The notes under the pieces were generated by a model. It saw nothing but the letters and a program-made list of their open reading frames with translations. It was not told where the DNA came from and did no database searches. A program made the position numbers and the translations under genes. 50,184 nt of DNA from Deltaproteobacteria bacterium. GTDB lineage: Bacteria; Desulfobacterota; GWC2-55-46; JADFVP01. The DNA lies in contig JAJCZH010000031.1 in NCBI GenBank assembly GCA_029262515.1, forward strand, positions 1 through 50,184, read 5' to 3'. Shown here one piece after another: positions 1 through 7,444 of this stretch (positions within the stretch are counted from its first letter, which is position 1; every line of letters starts with the position of its first letter).

Positions 1-1175
1 GGCGCGCCACCGGCCAGGCTCTTGTCCATAACTATAGCCGGCCTCAGTACCTCCTTGCCGTGGTAGGTCTTGCGCAGTTCCTCTAAAGAGTCTATTACCT
101 TCTGCACCGAGCGCCTTAGCCCTTTGGGTCTTATCCAGACATGGGTATACGGCTTGAAAGTAGCTATAAAACGTATATCCTTCAGTTCGCCTATCAGCCC
201 CTCGAGAGTATGGCCGAGATCGTCGGCGTACTTCTCTCTTACAAGTCTGTTCTGCTTTGTCTCCTTCATGCCTAGCTCTTCGGCAGAGAGAACGTAATCG
301 ACAACATCGTAGACGTCAACGTCGTTCATCCAGGACTTTACGCTAAAGAAGTTTAGCGCGGTATTAATCATCTCGTCGAGTATTTCGATAAAAGGAGGTA
401 CCTTGGGAACGGTTCCTATCAGCTCGATGAGTGCGAGTTCGCTTGCAAGCGGATCCATAATATTCTTGGCCGCCTCATACGTCCGCCTGATGGTCATATT
501 GTGGAGCTCTTCCAAACCTCCGCGCTCGGCTATCATATTACCGATAAAACCGAGAGCATACATCCTGTAGTACGGCTCAACGAGTTCTTCCGCCGCTTCC
601 ATTCCGAGCTTTATCGCCTCGATGAAGAGTTCGGCAAAAGGCCCTTCATCGCCTAGAGGCAGCTGATGAGCAATGCCTAGGAGCGTGAACCGGCGATAGA
701 AGACGTAATCTACCGTCTTTGGAAGTTCCTTTGCTATTGCCGCAAGGTCAGGCTCCTTAAAGTGCGGCCTCTCGGGCAGGCCGAGGGCGAGCCTCCAGAG
801 GTGTATTCTCAGGTCGAGTGTCGGTGCGGCCTCCGGTACCATAGCATCGAGGGTCATAAATGCTGTTACGCGCTCATTCTTCTCGTCGATCTCGTCAACA
901 ACGGTGATGACAGGTTCGAGGACTTCAAGATAAAACTGTAAAAAAGGGGTTGTAGACGGAAGGTGTTTTATAAACTGCAGCAGCGCACGCCTGCGGCTCT
1001 GGCAATCGGATATGGCATCGAGTATCTCGAAGGCGCTCATATAGAACTTTAGGTTCTCTAACCGTGGAGGCAGAGCAGCGACTATCTCGATAACGGACTC
1101 TTTAGCCCCGTGCTCATCCGGGTTGTTCCTAAACTCATCAAGAGCTTTTGCTATCTCTTTAACGGTATCGGTCAT
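1..1175 (-). CDS. Helical-repeat protein of unknown function (partial, C-terminus outside window)
   Basis: The frame is open from the ATG at 1175 to the window edge, giving 391 visible residues and no stop. I do not recognise a named family. The protein is almost wholly alpha-helical in composition and shows a loose repeat of about 35-45 residues: an Arg, then Ala-Leu, a hydrophobic run, Leu-Pro and often Pro-Phe (for example SRRRALLQFIKHLP and ERVTAFMTLDAMVP). This suggests HEAT/TPR-like scaffolding. Its ATG overlaps the TGA of the radical SAM gene by four bases (ATGA at 1172-1175), so the two are very probably translationally coupled and may work together. No signal peptide or membrane segment is visible. 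A role as an adaptor or substrate-recognition protein for the upstream AAA+/radical SAM genes is inference only. Confidence 0.75.
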   Translation of the reverse strand, partial: MTDTVKEIAKALDEFRNNPDEHGAKESVIEIVAALPPRLENLKFYMSAFEILDAISDCQSRRRALLQFIKHLPSTTPFLQFYLEVLEPVITVVDEIDEKNERVTAFMTLDAMVPEAAPTLDLRIHLWRLALGLPERPHFKEPDLAAIAKELPKTVDYVFYRRFTLLGIAHQLPLGDEGPFAELFIEAIKLGMEAAEELVEPYYRMYALGFIGNMIAERGGLEELHNMTIRRTYEAAKNIMDPLASELALIELIGTVPKVPPFIEILDEMINTALNFFSVKSWMNDVDVYDVVDYVLSAEELGMKETKQNRLVREKYADDLGHTLEGLIGELKDIRFIATFKPYTHVWIRPKGLRRSVQKVIDSLEELRKTYHGKEVLRPAIVMDKSLAGGA

Positions 1176-1759
1176 AAGGGGGTACTTGAGGAAGTGTTAG
1201 AGATGGCAACTCTGCTAAAACCGGTGCTTCTTACAGTACCGTCGGCGGCGACAATCAGTTCGGTACGGGCCTTAAGGTAGAAGTCTTCGACAGTGTACCT
1301 GTCGGTAACAAAATAGAACATCTGATTGGTGGAGCCGCGCGCCAGGAGCGTGGTCTCAGGGTTAGCCTCCTCGAAACCGCCGTCGATTAACACGTCGATA
1401 AATTCTGCGCACCTGCGCTCCTCTTCACGCTGCTTTATACGGTCGGCCCTGAAACCGGTATAGACCACGGTAGAGAGTCCGCACTCCTGTTTAGCAAACT
1501 GAAGCAGATCGTAAAGCGCCTCTGGCTGCAGGAACGGCTCGCCGCCGCTGACTGTAATACCCTCTATGCCGTCCCTGTAATACTTGGTAAAAAGTTCCTT
1601 CGGAGTGAGGACTTCGGCAGGCTCAAAAGAGTGGGTCTCTGTATTGAAGCAGCCCGGACATAATTTGGCGCAACCCTGAAAGAAAATGACCATCCGGGTA
1701 CCGGGGCCGTTGACCGTGGACTCCGGAATTACTGCATGTAGTTTTATCTTTTCTGACAT
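1172..1759 (-). CDS. Radical SAM activating enzyme, NrdG/PflA-like
   Basis: A 195-residue protein starting MSEKIKLHAV. It has the radical SAM cluster motif CAKLCPGC (CxxxCxxC), preceded by the GPGTRMVIFFQG segment typical of activases of glycyl-radical enzymes, and the SAM-binding GGEP motif (SGGEPFLQP). The length fits the small anaerobic ribonucleotide reductase activase type. No NrdD, PflB or other glycyl-radical enzyme lies nearby, so the substrate is unknown. The frame stays open upstream to 1891, but those extra codons translate a dispersed palindromic repeat (RAKRNPTL-type peptide) and have no ribosome-binding site, so 1759 is chosen. It lies in the AAA+/DUF1257/DUF2997 operon and overlaps the next gene by four bases. 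Confidence 0.85.
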   Translation of the reverse strand: MSEKIKLHAVIPESTVNGPGTRMVIFFQGCAKLCPGCFNTETHSFEPAEVLTPKELFTKYYRDGIEGITVSGGEPFLQPEALYDLLQFAKQECGLSTVVYTGFRADRIKQREEERRCAEFIDVLIDGGFEEANPETTLLARGSTNQMFYFVTDRYTVEDFYLKARTELIVAADGTVRSTGFSRVAISNTSSSTPL

Positions 1760-1780
1760 AGTAAGTCTTTCCGATAATAA

Positions 1781-1812
1781 CGTTGGGTTTCGCTTAGCTC
1801 TACCCAACCTAC
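1781..1812. repeat. Dispersed palindromic repeat (GTTGGGT...ACCCAAC)
   Basis: A 7-bp perfect inverted repeat, GTTGGGT (1782-1788) and ACCCAAC (1802-1808), encloses a 13-nt loop. From memory, very similar units (GTAGGTTGGGTAGAGC...GCGAAACCCAAC) are scattered in many proteobacterial genomes and are often mistranslated as peptides like AKRNPTL. Here it sits in the spacer just upstream of the radical SAM gene and could form a hairpin in the operon transcript. Only one copy was seen in the window. Confidence 0.55.
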
Positions 1813-1913
1813 AAAGCTTGAAAATTAAAATTCCAGGAAGTGGCCTGGCCTCTTGCGTAAAAAAACAACCAAGTTGGCAGTCAGCACTCAATATTTGCTG
1901 TCACGCATAGTGA

Positions 1914-2108
1914 CTAGTCGTTTTTGGTTTTGAGGGACTGGTCATCTATCAGCACCTCGTGGCCGAAGTCGTCTTTCTCTACGAACTTCTCCACAATACC
2001 GACGTGCTTCGAGAGCTGGGCCGCGACCTCTTTACAGTCGTCGTAGACGGATGAGTCTATCTCAACGCGACCGTCTTTTGTTATCTTTATCCGTATCTCT
2101 CTATCCAT
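1914..2108 (-). CDS. DUF2997 domain protein
   Basis: A 64-residue protein beginning MDREIRIKITKDGRVEID, which matches the DUF2997 pattern of a short beta-hairpin N-terminus followed by a Cys-containing helix (DDCKEVAAQLSKHVG). GGAG lies 9 nt before the ATG at 2108. Members of this family have no established biochemical function. In cyanobacteria, from memory, they neighbour DUF1257 (Ycf35) genes, as here. The acidic, Lys-rich composition and the absence of a signal peptide suggest a small cytosolic partner protein. It lies between the DUF1257 gene, across a 174-nt structured spacer, and the radical SAM gene. Confidence 0.8.
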   Translation of the reverse strand: MDREIRIKITKDGRVEIDSSVYDDCKEVAAQLSKHVGIVEKFVEKDDFGHEVLIDDQSLKTKND

Positions 2109-2184
2109 CGTTTATACTCCAGTACTCTAAAAACCTGTTTAAGTTACAGTAAAAAACAAGTTGGCCTTATGTACCTGATATACG

Positions 2185-2209
2185 CCACCACGCGCAGCAC
2201 CTGCGGTGG
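2185..2209. repeat. Spacer hairpin upstream of the DUF2997 gene
   Basis: CCACC (2185-2189) pairs with GGTGG (2205-2209), and inside it GCAG (2194-2197) pairs with CTGC (2201-2204) around a CAC loop, leaving ACGC as a bulge. The hairpin is transcribed in the minus-strand operon between the DUF1257 and DUF2997 genes. It has no U-tract, so it looks more like an mRNA processing or stability element than a terminator. Confidence 0.4.
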
Positions 2210-2282
2210 GCAATATATTCAAATCGGCACAGTGCGTATTAGGACCCCATGAGCTACCCAATATACCCCGCCTGGGGAGGGC

Positions 2283-2624
2283 CTAGTCTTTGAGCAGGAT
2301 GTGAATCTCGCCTTCTACGGACTCGACCTCCTCGACCACTTCGAGGTCGAGCGGAAGATTGTCCTTTATAGATTCTACGGCATAGACCTGCTTTAACCTG
2401 TCGGTAAACTTTTTTACGACAGTAGCATCCCCGCCGACCTCGAAACCCTTCTCTTCGTCGCCGGTAATAACGAGTTCGTCGCCGTCGCGGTCTATTTTGA
2501 TCTTGCCCTTGCGCTCGTTATCCTCTATCTTCTGTATCTCGCCCCGTTTATGCAGCTCCGCCAGCGCGCTTTTGAGATAGATCCTGTTCTTTATCTCGGT
2601 CTTTAGGCACATGTAGAATGACAT
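2283..2624 (-). CDS. DUF1257 (Ycf35-type) protein
   Basis: A 113-residue protein starting MSFYMCLKTEIKNR. The opening (a short beta strand followed by an element with conserved aliphatic and charged residues, then a GDELVITGDEEKGFEV strand segment) fits DUF1257, the family of plastid/cyanobacterial Ycf35. AAGGAG precedes the ATG at 2624 with good spacing. The function of the family is not established. It is a small cytosolic protein without cysteine clusters or membrane segments. It follows the AAA+ protease gene on the same strand across a 190-nt spacer with three small hairpins and precedes the DUF2997 gene. The ycf35/ycf46 pairing also occurs in algal plastids, which suggests a functional link with the AAA+ protein. 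Confidence 0.8.
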   Translation of the reverse strand: MSFYMCLKTEIKNRIYLKSALAELHKRGEIQKIEDNERKGKIKIDRDGDELVITGDEEKGFEVGGDATVVKKFTDRLKQVYAVESIKDNLPLDLEVVEEVESVEGEIHILLKD

Positions 2625-2639
2625 CGTTACAACTCCTTA

Positions 2640-2814
2640 CCACTCCGCGTGGCGCGTATACTGGATACCTTATGTGATTTCTAAAAATCTCAGAGCGAAC
2701 AATAAACAGATTTAATAACCCTGACCCACTGTCGCTCCGCGTGACAGCTATCTCATACCTTCGAGTTTCTAATAGCCTTCTGCGGCAGCTCGAGAATACT
2801 GCCACACGCAGTGG
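2640..2814. repeat. Three related small hairpins in the AAA+/DUF1257 spacer
   Basis: Hairpin A at 2640-2652 has CCAC/GTGG around TCCGC. Hairpin B at 2729-2747 has CTGTC/GACAG around GCTCCGCGT. Hairpin C at 2802-2814 has CCAC/GTGG around ACGCA. A and B share the nonamer CTCCGCGTG. A and C are imperfect inverted copies of each other and bound the spacer almost exactly, with C directly abutting the stop codon of the AAA+ gene. None has a U-tract. Confidence 0.45.
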
Positions 2815-4968
2815 TTAGGCCCCGGCCCCGGCGAAGGTATGCTCATCAAAGAAACGGTTTATCGAGTCTCCGTTCATAAGCACGTTCTCGCAGAGCACAT
2901 CGACCAGTCTCAGAAGCAGCGCCTTGTTATCGGAAATTACCTTGCTGCTCTTATAGGTGGCGTCATCGAGGATTGATTGAATATCCTCTAATATCTCTGA
3001 GCCCGAAGTCAGGGCAAAGTCTCCAAGCCCGATCAAACTCTTGTTGCTCATCCTGTCGCCGAAGCCGTACTCAACGACCATACGGCGCGCTATTCCCGTG
3101 GCCTGTACTAAATCATGCGAAGCCCCGAGCGTCTTGGAGTCGGAACCGGCAACCTCGGTCTCCGCGACCATGCCTCCAAGGATAACGCCGACCTCCTTGG
3201 CAATGTCGAGCTTCGTGAATGTCGTGCGCACCGCGTCATCAAGGGGGATAAAGGCCGAGAAGTCGCGGTAGCTGTCGAGGCTTACAAATGCCGGCGTGCG
3301 GTTGAAGTAGTGCTTCATTAACAGCAGGTGACCTGCCTCGTGTATCGCAATATTGCGCTTTTCTTCTTCGGTTAAAGACTCGGCCCTCTGCATAAAGAGC
3401 GTCTTAGAGGCAGGCCGCGCCCTCTGCTGGCTCCAGACCCGGAGGTTCTCTATCTCTTCCTTCTTGAGGATACTGAGCGGCGTAATAGCCCTTACGGTAT
3501 CGAGCAGAGTCTTCTGCTTTACGTCGAGCGACATAAGCCCCTCGACCACCTCTTCTGTCTTCTTGACGTCTCCGCTCTCATGGAGTTTGTTGAAGGTTGT
3601 GACTACGGCGTCCTTTACTGCCTGCTCTATTTCGGCTCCCGTGTAACCCTGCGAGTTCTGCGCCAGTTCGCGCATGTCTATCTGTGCGAGTTCCGCGACT
3701 CTGCGCTCAAGGTGGATTCTGAATATATCCTCCCTCTCCTCGACACTCGGCAGATCTACGAAAAAGACCTCGTCGTACCGCCCTTTTCTCCAGAGTTCGG
3801 GAGGAAGGTTCTGAGGATCGTTGGCAGTAGAGATAACAAAGACCGGTTTAGACTTCTCCTGAAGCCACGTTATAAAGGTACCGAAGACGCGGAGCTGTGT
3901 GCCGGAGTCTCCCTGATAACCGCTCACACCGCCAAACGCCTTGTCTATCTCGTCTATCCAGAGGATACACGGAGCAACGGCCTCGGAGAGCTGTATGCAG
4001 CGCCGTATATTCTTCTCGCTCTCTCCGACCGTAGAGCCGAAGATACGCCCGACATCGAGCTTTAAGAGCGGCAAGTTCCAGATACCTGCCAGCGCCTTGC
4101 AGCAGAGTGATTTACCCGAACCCGGCACGCCGATTAAGAGCAGACCCTTGGGTATATCGAGCCCAAGCGTCTCAATGCGGTCGCGGCTGAGGCGAAAGAC
4201 GTGTTCGCGCTCAACGAACCAGTGTTTTATCTCGTCGAGACCGCCGATATGCTCTATGGTCTCTTTATGAGGATAGTAATCGAGTATCTTCTGCTTCTGT
4301 ATTATCTGCTGCTTCTCGTCCTGAATGAACGAGATACAGTCTTCGTTCAAAATGCCGTTATTGAGACTTATGGACTTGCGTATTACCCGCTTTATGTTGT
4401 CCATAGACAGACCCTGGAGCGACTTGTAGAGGATAGATCGCGTTGAGGCGTGCCACGAGCCGGGTATGAGATGGTCGTAGGTCTCGGTGACCATCTCGGC
4501 GATTTCGTCGTAGTCCGGCAGCGACAACTCAAGTACGATTATATCCTCTTCGAGTTCCGGTGGAATCTCGCCAAGCGTAGGAGAGACGATGCAGACCGTA
4601 TTTACGGACTTTACATCCTCTATAATGGCCGGAAGGTCGCGGAAACGGCGCAGAAACTCATGAGAGATAAAGTACCCAGCGATATCTTTGAGCAGAAAGA
4701 GGTTGTTTTCGTCCTCGCTCCTCGTTATACGCTCTTCAATGGTAGAGAGTACCTTCTCTTTGCCCATCTGCTCGCGTTTGGCCTTGTCCTTATCACCTCC
4801 GACCATGCCGCGCGAGACCGACCACTTCCAGTAGGTGCTCTTTATATCCTCACACAGAGCCTCAAGTATCTTCTCTACCCTGCGCTCCTCAAAAGAGACG
4901 AGCCAGAGGATCGGATACCGCGCCTCTATATGGATTTTTACCTCTTTTTCAAAATCGGTTGCATTCAT
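2815..4968 (-). CDS. Soluble AAA+ zinc protease: Ycf46-like N-terminus with FtsH-like M41 domain
   Basis: 717 residues. Residues 1-170 resemble Ycf46 (ARYPILWLVSFEE...WSVSRG, then FLLKDIAGYF and IVSPTLGEIPPELEED). The AAA+ core follows: Walker A GVPGSGKS 280-287, Walker B LWIDEID 336-342, and an arginine-rich RKGRYDE 394-400 at the arginine-finger position. The C-terminus is FtsH-like: HEAGH at 543-547 supplies two zinc ligands and the catalytic Glu, and ASHDL at 616-620 matches the third-ligand segment, followed by ATGIARRMVVEYGFGD. Canonical FtsH is anchored by two N-terminal membrane helices, whereas here none is visible, so it should be cytosolic. The predicted role is ATP-driven unfolding and proteolysis of unknown substrates. 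It is the first gene of the minus-strand operon. Confidence 0.88.
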   Translation of the reverse strand: MNATDFEKEVKIHIEARYPILWLVSFEERRVEKILEALCEDIKSTYWKWSVSRGMVGGDKDKAKREQMGKEKVLSTIEERITRSEDENNLFLLKDIAGYFISHEFLRRFRDLPAIIEDVKSVNTVCIVSPTLGEIPPELEEDIIVLELSLPDYDEIAEMVTETYDHLIPGSWHASTRSILYKSLQGLSMDNIKRVIRKSISLNNGILNEDCISFIQDEKQQIIQKQKILDYYPHKETIEHIGGLDEIKHWFVEREHVFRLSRDRIETLGLDIPKGLLLIGVPGSGKSLCCKALAGIWNLPLLKLDVGRIFGSTVGESEKNIRRCIQLSEAVAPCILWIDEIDKAFGGVSGYQGDSGTQLRVFGTFITWLQEKSKPVFVISTANDPQNLPPELWRKGRYDEVFFVDLPSVEEREDIFRIHLERRVAELAQIDMRELAQNSQGYTGAEIEQAVKDAVVTTFNKLHESGDVKKTEEVVEGLMSLDVKQKTLLDTVRAITPLSILKKEEIENLRVWSQQRARPASKTLFMQRAESLTEEEKRNIAIHEAGHLLLMKHYFNRTPAFVSLDSYRDFSAFIPLDDAVRTTFTKLDIAKEVGVILGGMVAETEVAGSDSKTLGASHDLVQATGIARRMVVEYGFGDRMSNKSLIGLGDFALTSGSEILEDIQSILDDATYKSSKVISDNKALLLRLVDVLCENVLMNGDSINRFFDEHTFAGAGA

Positions 4969-5274
4969 GGTATCTCTTTCGCATCTCTTTCAGATGATTG
5001 AAAACAGATTAGTGAAAACACATCCTATATATCTATTATAGCAAAGATTGAGCATAACATAATCCATTTTACCTGTAAAACCGAAAACTTTGCACTCTTT
5101 TTAATCCTGAGCCACGCTATAGCAACCACGAAGCCGTGCTTGAGGCGGCTTGCCACAGACTCCTTTTTCTGATAAATTCAACAATTCGCTCTATCAAAGA
5201 GTGACTACCTACCGTAAAGTAGTACCGCCATAAAAAACCGTCGGCCTTGTGCCGATAGAGAGTAAAGAGCAGGT
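4969..5274. other. Divergent intergenic region
   Basis: This 306-nt AT-rich gap separates the minus-strand AAA+ operon from the plus-strand ABC exporter genes. Apart from the extended -10 element at 5035-5043 I see only a short inverted repeat (TCGGC/GCCGA, around 5240-5256) near the ABC ATPase start. No coding region is supported. Confidence 0.5.
5035..5043 (-). promoter_or_regulatory. Extended -10 promoter for the AAA+ operon
   Basis: On the minus strand TGCTATAAT (5043 to 5035) is a perfect sigma-70 -10 hexamer with the TGn extension. It lies about 65 nt upstream of the AAA+ start codon. No good -35 hexamer is present at 16-18 nt spacing, which is normal for extended -10 promoters. Confidence 0.5.
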
Positions 5275-6048
5275 ATGAAAAAGAGAGTACTCGAAGTAGA
5301 AAACCTTACGAAAAAATTCGGCAAGTTCACTGCTGTCGACTCGGTATCGTTTGAGATGTACGAGGGCGAGATACTCGGCCTCATGGGCCCAAACGGCGCG
5401 GGCAAGACAACAACGCTGCACATGCTCTTGGACCTCACCACAGCTACTTCGGGTACGGTTAAACTCTTCGAACTCGGTTATAAAGACGCACGCGTTGAGA
5501 TACTCTCGCGCGTAAACTTCTCAAGCTCCTATATTTCATTACCTTCAACGCTAACCGTTATAGAGAACCTCACTGTAATGGCAAGAGTCTACGGAATAGG
5601 TGGCGCAAAGAGAAGAAAAGAAATAATAGATGAACTGATGCGCCTTTTTGAGATAACCGAGCTTGCCAAACACTCCACGCGCGGTCTCTCAAGCGGGCAA
5701 CTTACAAGGGTCTGTCTCGTAAAAGCGCTCTTGAACAGGCCGGAGATACTCTTTCTGGATGAGCCTACCGCGAGCCTCGACCCCGACATAGCCGACAAGA
5801 CGAGAAGGCTGCTCAAGAGTATTCGTGACGAGCGCAAAATCTCCATCCTCTACTCCTCTCATAACATGGCCGAGATGGAAGAGATATGCGACCGCTTAAT
5901 CTTCATAAACAGAGGCAAGATCGTGGCCACGGGCACGGCAGAAGAACTTTTGAAAGAGTATAACGAAAAGAGCCTCGAAGAGGTCTTCTTGAAGATAACC
6001 CGCTCATCCGGTTCGGATAACAAGAAGGCCGAGACAGGCAGAGCATGA
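5275..6048 (+). CDS. ABC transporter ATP-binding protein (ABC-2 exporter)
   Basis: 257 residues with all ABC ATPase motifs: Walker A GPNGAGKT (38-45), signature LSSGQ (138-142), Walker B LFLDEP (159-164) with the catalytic Glu, and the switch His (YSSHN, His196). It belongs to the CcmA/NatA type that pairs with ABC-2 permeases. Its TGA overlaps the ATG of the permease gene by four bases (ATGA at 6045-6048), so the two are translationally coupled and should form one exporter. The substrate cannot be told from sequence: drugs, lipids or polysaccharide are all possible. The C-terminal 20 residues are Ser/Lys-rich and probably unstructured. Confidence 0.92.
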   Translation: MKKRVLEVENLTKKFGKFTAVDSVSFEMYEGEILGLMGPNGAGKTTTLHMLLDLTTATSGTVKLFELGYKDARVEILSRVNFSSSYISLPSTLTVIENLTVMARVYGIGGAKRRKEIIDELMRLFEITELAKHSTRGLSSGQLTRVCLVKALLNRPEILFLDEPTASLDPDIADKTRRLLKSIRDERKISILYSSHNMAEMEEICDRLIFINRGKIVATGTAEELLKEYNEKSLEEVFLKITRSSGSDNKKAETGRA

Positions 6049-6836
6049 ATATACAAAGAATATTAGGGTTTTCGACCCGCTACCTCTACCTCTACAAGAG
6101 AAGCCTTCCTCGCCTGATGGAGATATTCTACTGGCCGGTAATCGACCTGCTGCTCTGGGGCTTTGTCGGCATCTACCTTAAAAAGCATCAGGGCACGGGC
6201 CCCGACATAATCGCTTTCTTTCTCGGCGCGCTCATACTCTGGGACATACTCTTCAGGAGCCAGCAGGGCATAAGCATCTCGTTCCTTGAAGATATATGGT
6301 CGCGGAACCTCTTGAACATCTTCACGTCACCGATTTCACAGACCGAGTACATCGTCACGCTTCTGTTAATGAGCGTGATAAAACTGATACTCGCCTCTAC
6401 GGTTATGGTTCTGCTGGCCTGGCTCTTCTACACCTTCAACATCTTCACCTTCGGCCTTGCTCTCATTCCGCTTGCGGCGAACCTGATAATAATGGGCTGG
6501 TCGATCGGCATAATCACCACGGCTATAATACTGCGTTACGGCCAGCAGGCCGAGGTGCTTGCATGGGGCATCGCCTTTCTCTTTCAGCCGGTCTCGGCAG
6601 TCTTCTACCCCGTTGATGTTCTTCCCGGATTCTTAAAAACAGTAGCGTGGTTCGTACCCGCCTCCCACGTCTTCGAAGGGATGCGGACGGTGCTCGACGG
6701 CAACCCCTTGCCTCTCGATCAGGTCTTTATAGCGGCTCTGCTCAACTGCGCTTACATAATGGTAGCGATACTCTTTTTCAACTGGAACTTCAAGGCGGTA
6801 AAGAGAAAAGGGCTGCTCGTCAAGAACGGCGAGTAG
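6045..6836 (+). CDS. ABC-2 type permease
   Basis: 263 residues with about six hydrophobic segments (for example VIDLLLWGFVGIYL, IAFFLGALILWDILF, LILASTVMVLLAWLFYTF and LIPLAANLIIMGWSIGII). Near the C-terminus is the FYPVDVLPGFLKTVAWFVPASHVFEGMR segment typical of ABC-2 permeases of the DrrB/NodJ type. It is the membrane partner of the overlapping ATPase gene just upstream. The pair stands alone, with no adjacent regulator or substrate gene, so the exported compound is unknown. Confidence 0.9.
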   Translation: MNIQRILGFSTRYLYLYKRSLPRLMEIFYWPVIDLLLWGFVGIYLKKHQGTGPDIIAFFLGALILWDILFRSQQGISISFLEDIWSRNLLNIFTSPISQTEYIVTLLLMSVIKLILASTVMVLLAWLFYTFNIFTFGLALIPLAANLIIMGWSIGIITTAIILRYGQQAEVLAWGIAFLFQPVSAVFYPVDVLPGFLKTVAWFVPASHVFEGMRTVLDGNPLPLDQVFIAALLNCAYIMVAILFFNWNFKAVKRKGLLVKNGE

Positions 6837-6854
6837 ACGGGCGACAGAAGTGAA

Positions 6855-7397
6855 CTAATCACCGAGCCCTTCGAGCACGCTTGAGTAGGCCCGAAGGTCG
6901 GAGTCGCTAAAGAGTACGAAGCGGACAAGTTCAATAGAAGACGGAACCTTTAAAAAGTCGATTACGGTCGAAAGCGCGATTTCCGCCGCCTCTTCTGTCG
7001 GATAAGAGTAAACGCCTGTGCTGATGGAAGGGAACGCGAGGCTATGCAGGCCGTGCTCTTTGGCGAGCTTCAGGCTCGACATGTAGGCGCTTTTTAGAAG
7101 TTCGGCCTCACCTCTATTTCCGCCTCTATAGACCGGGCCTACCGTATGGATTACATAAGAAGAAGGCAGCTCTCCGGCGCCTGTTATCACCGCAGTGCCT
7201 GTGGGGCAGCCGCCGATCTTGCGGCACTCGGCCATTATAGCAGGCCCGCCAACCGAGTGTATGGCTCCGTCCACCCCGCCGCCGCCAGAGAGCGCAGAAT
7301 TTGCGGCGTTGACGATTGCGTCCACCGCCTCTGTTGTGATATCGCCCCTCGTAAGCTCTAAAGTAGAGCCGTTGAATTCTTTCTTAAAACACCCCAC
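6855..7397 (-). CDS. Macrodomain protein (O-acetyl-ADP-ribose deacetylase type)
   Basis: 180 residues with the hallmark macrodomain motifs: GDIT near residue 18, NAAN (30-33) followed by the Gly-rich GGGGVDGAIH (38-47), and PSISTGVYSYP (123-133), which holds the distal ribose. These match the YmdB/MacroD class that hydrolyses O-acetyl-ADP-ribose or ADP-ribosyl groups. The start is GTG at 7397, with GGGAG six nt upstream. It is convergent with the ABC exporter across 18 nt. No ADP-ribosyltransferase or NAD-consuming toxin is adjacent, so a housekeeping role is likely. Confidence 0.92.
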   Translation of the reverse strand: MGCFKKEFNGSTLELTRGDITTEAVDAIVNAANSALSGGGGVDGAIHSVGGPAIMAECRKIGGCPTGTAVITGAGELPSSYVIHTVGPVYRGGNRGEAELLKSAYMSSLKLAKEHGLHSLAFPSISTGVYSYPTEEAAEIALSTVIDFLKVPSSIELVRFVLFSDSDLRAYSSVLEGLGD

Positions 7398-7444
7398 AAT
7401 CAGCTCCCTCTCCAGGTATCAGGCAATAAAGACAGCGAACGCTG

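Noticed and set aside
1760-1891. N-terminal extension of the radical SAM protein
   Set aside because: The extra codons translate the dispersed palindromic repeat, have no ribosome-binding site and do not resemble any family N-terminus.
2548-2805. 85-residue minus-strand ORF between the AAA+ and DUF1257 genes
   Set aside because: It overlaps the DUF1257 start and is built on the hairpin repeats; composition is Arg/Ser-rich without a family pattern.
3580-5001. Long plus-strand ORFs of 160-183 residues inside the AAA+ gene
   Set aside because: They are antisense shadows of a clearly conserved gene; composition is biased and there is no independent ribosome-binding site or domain.
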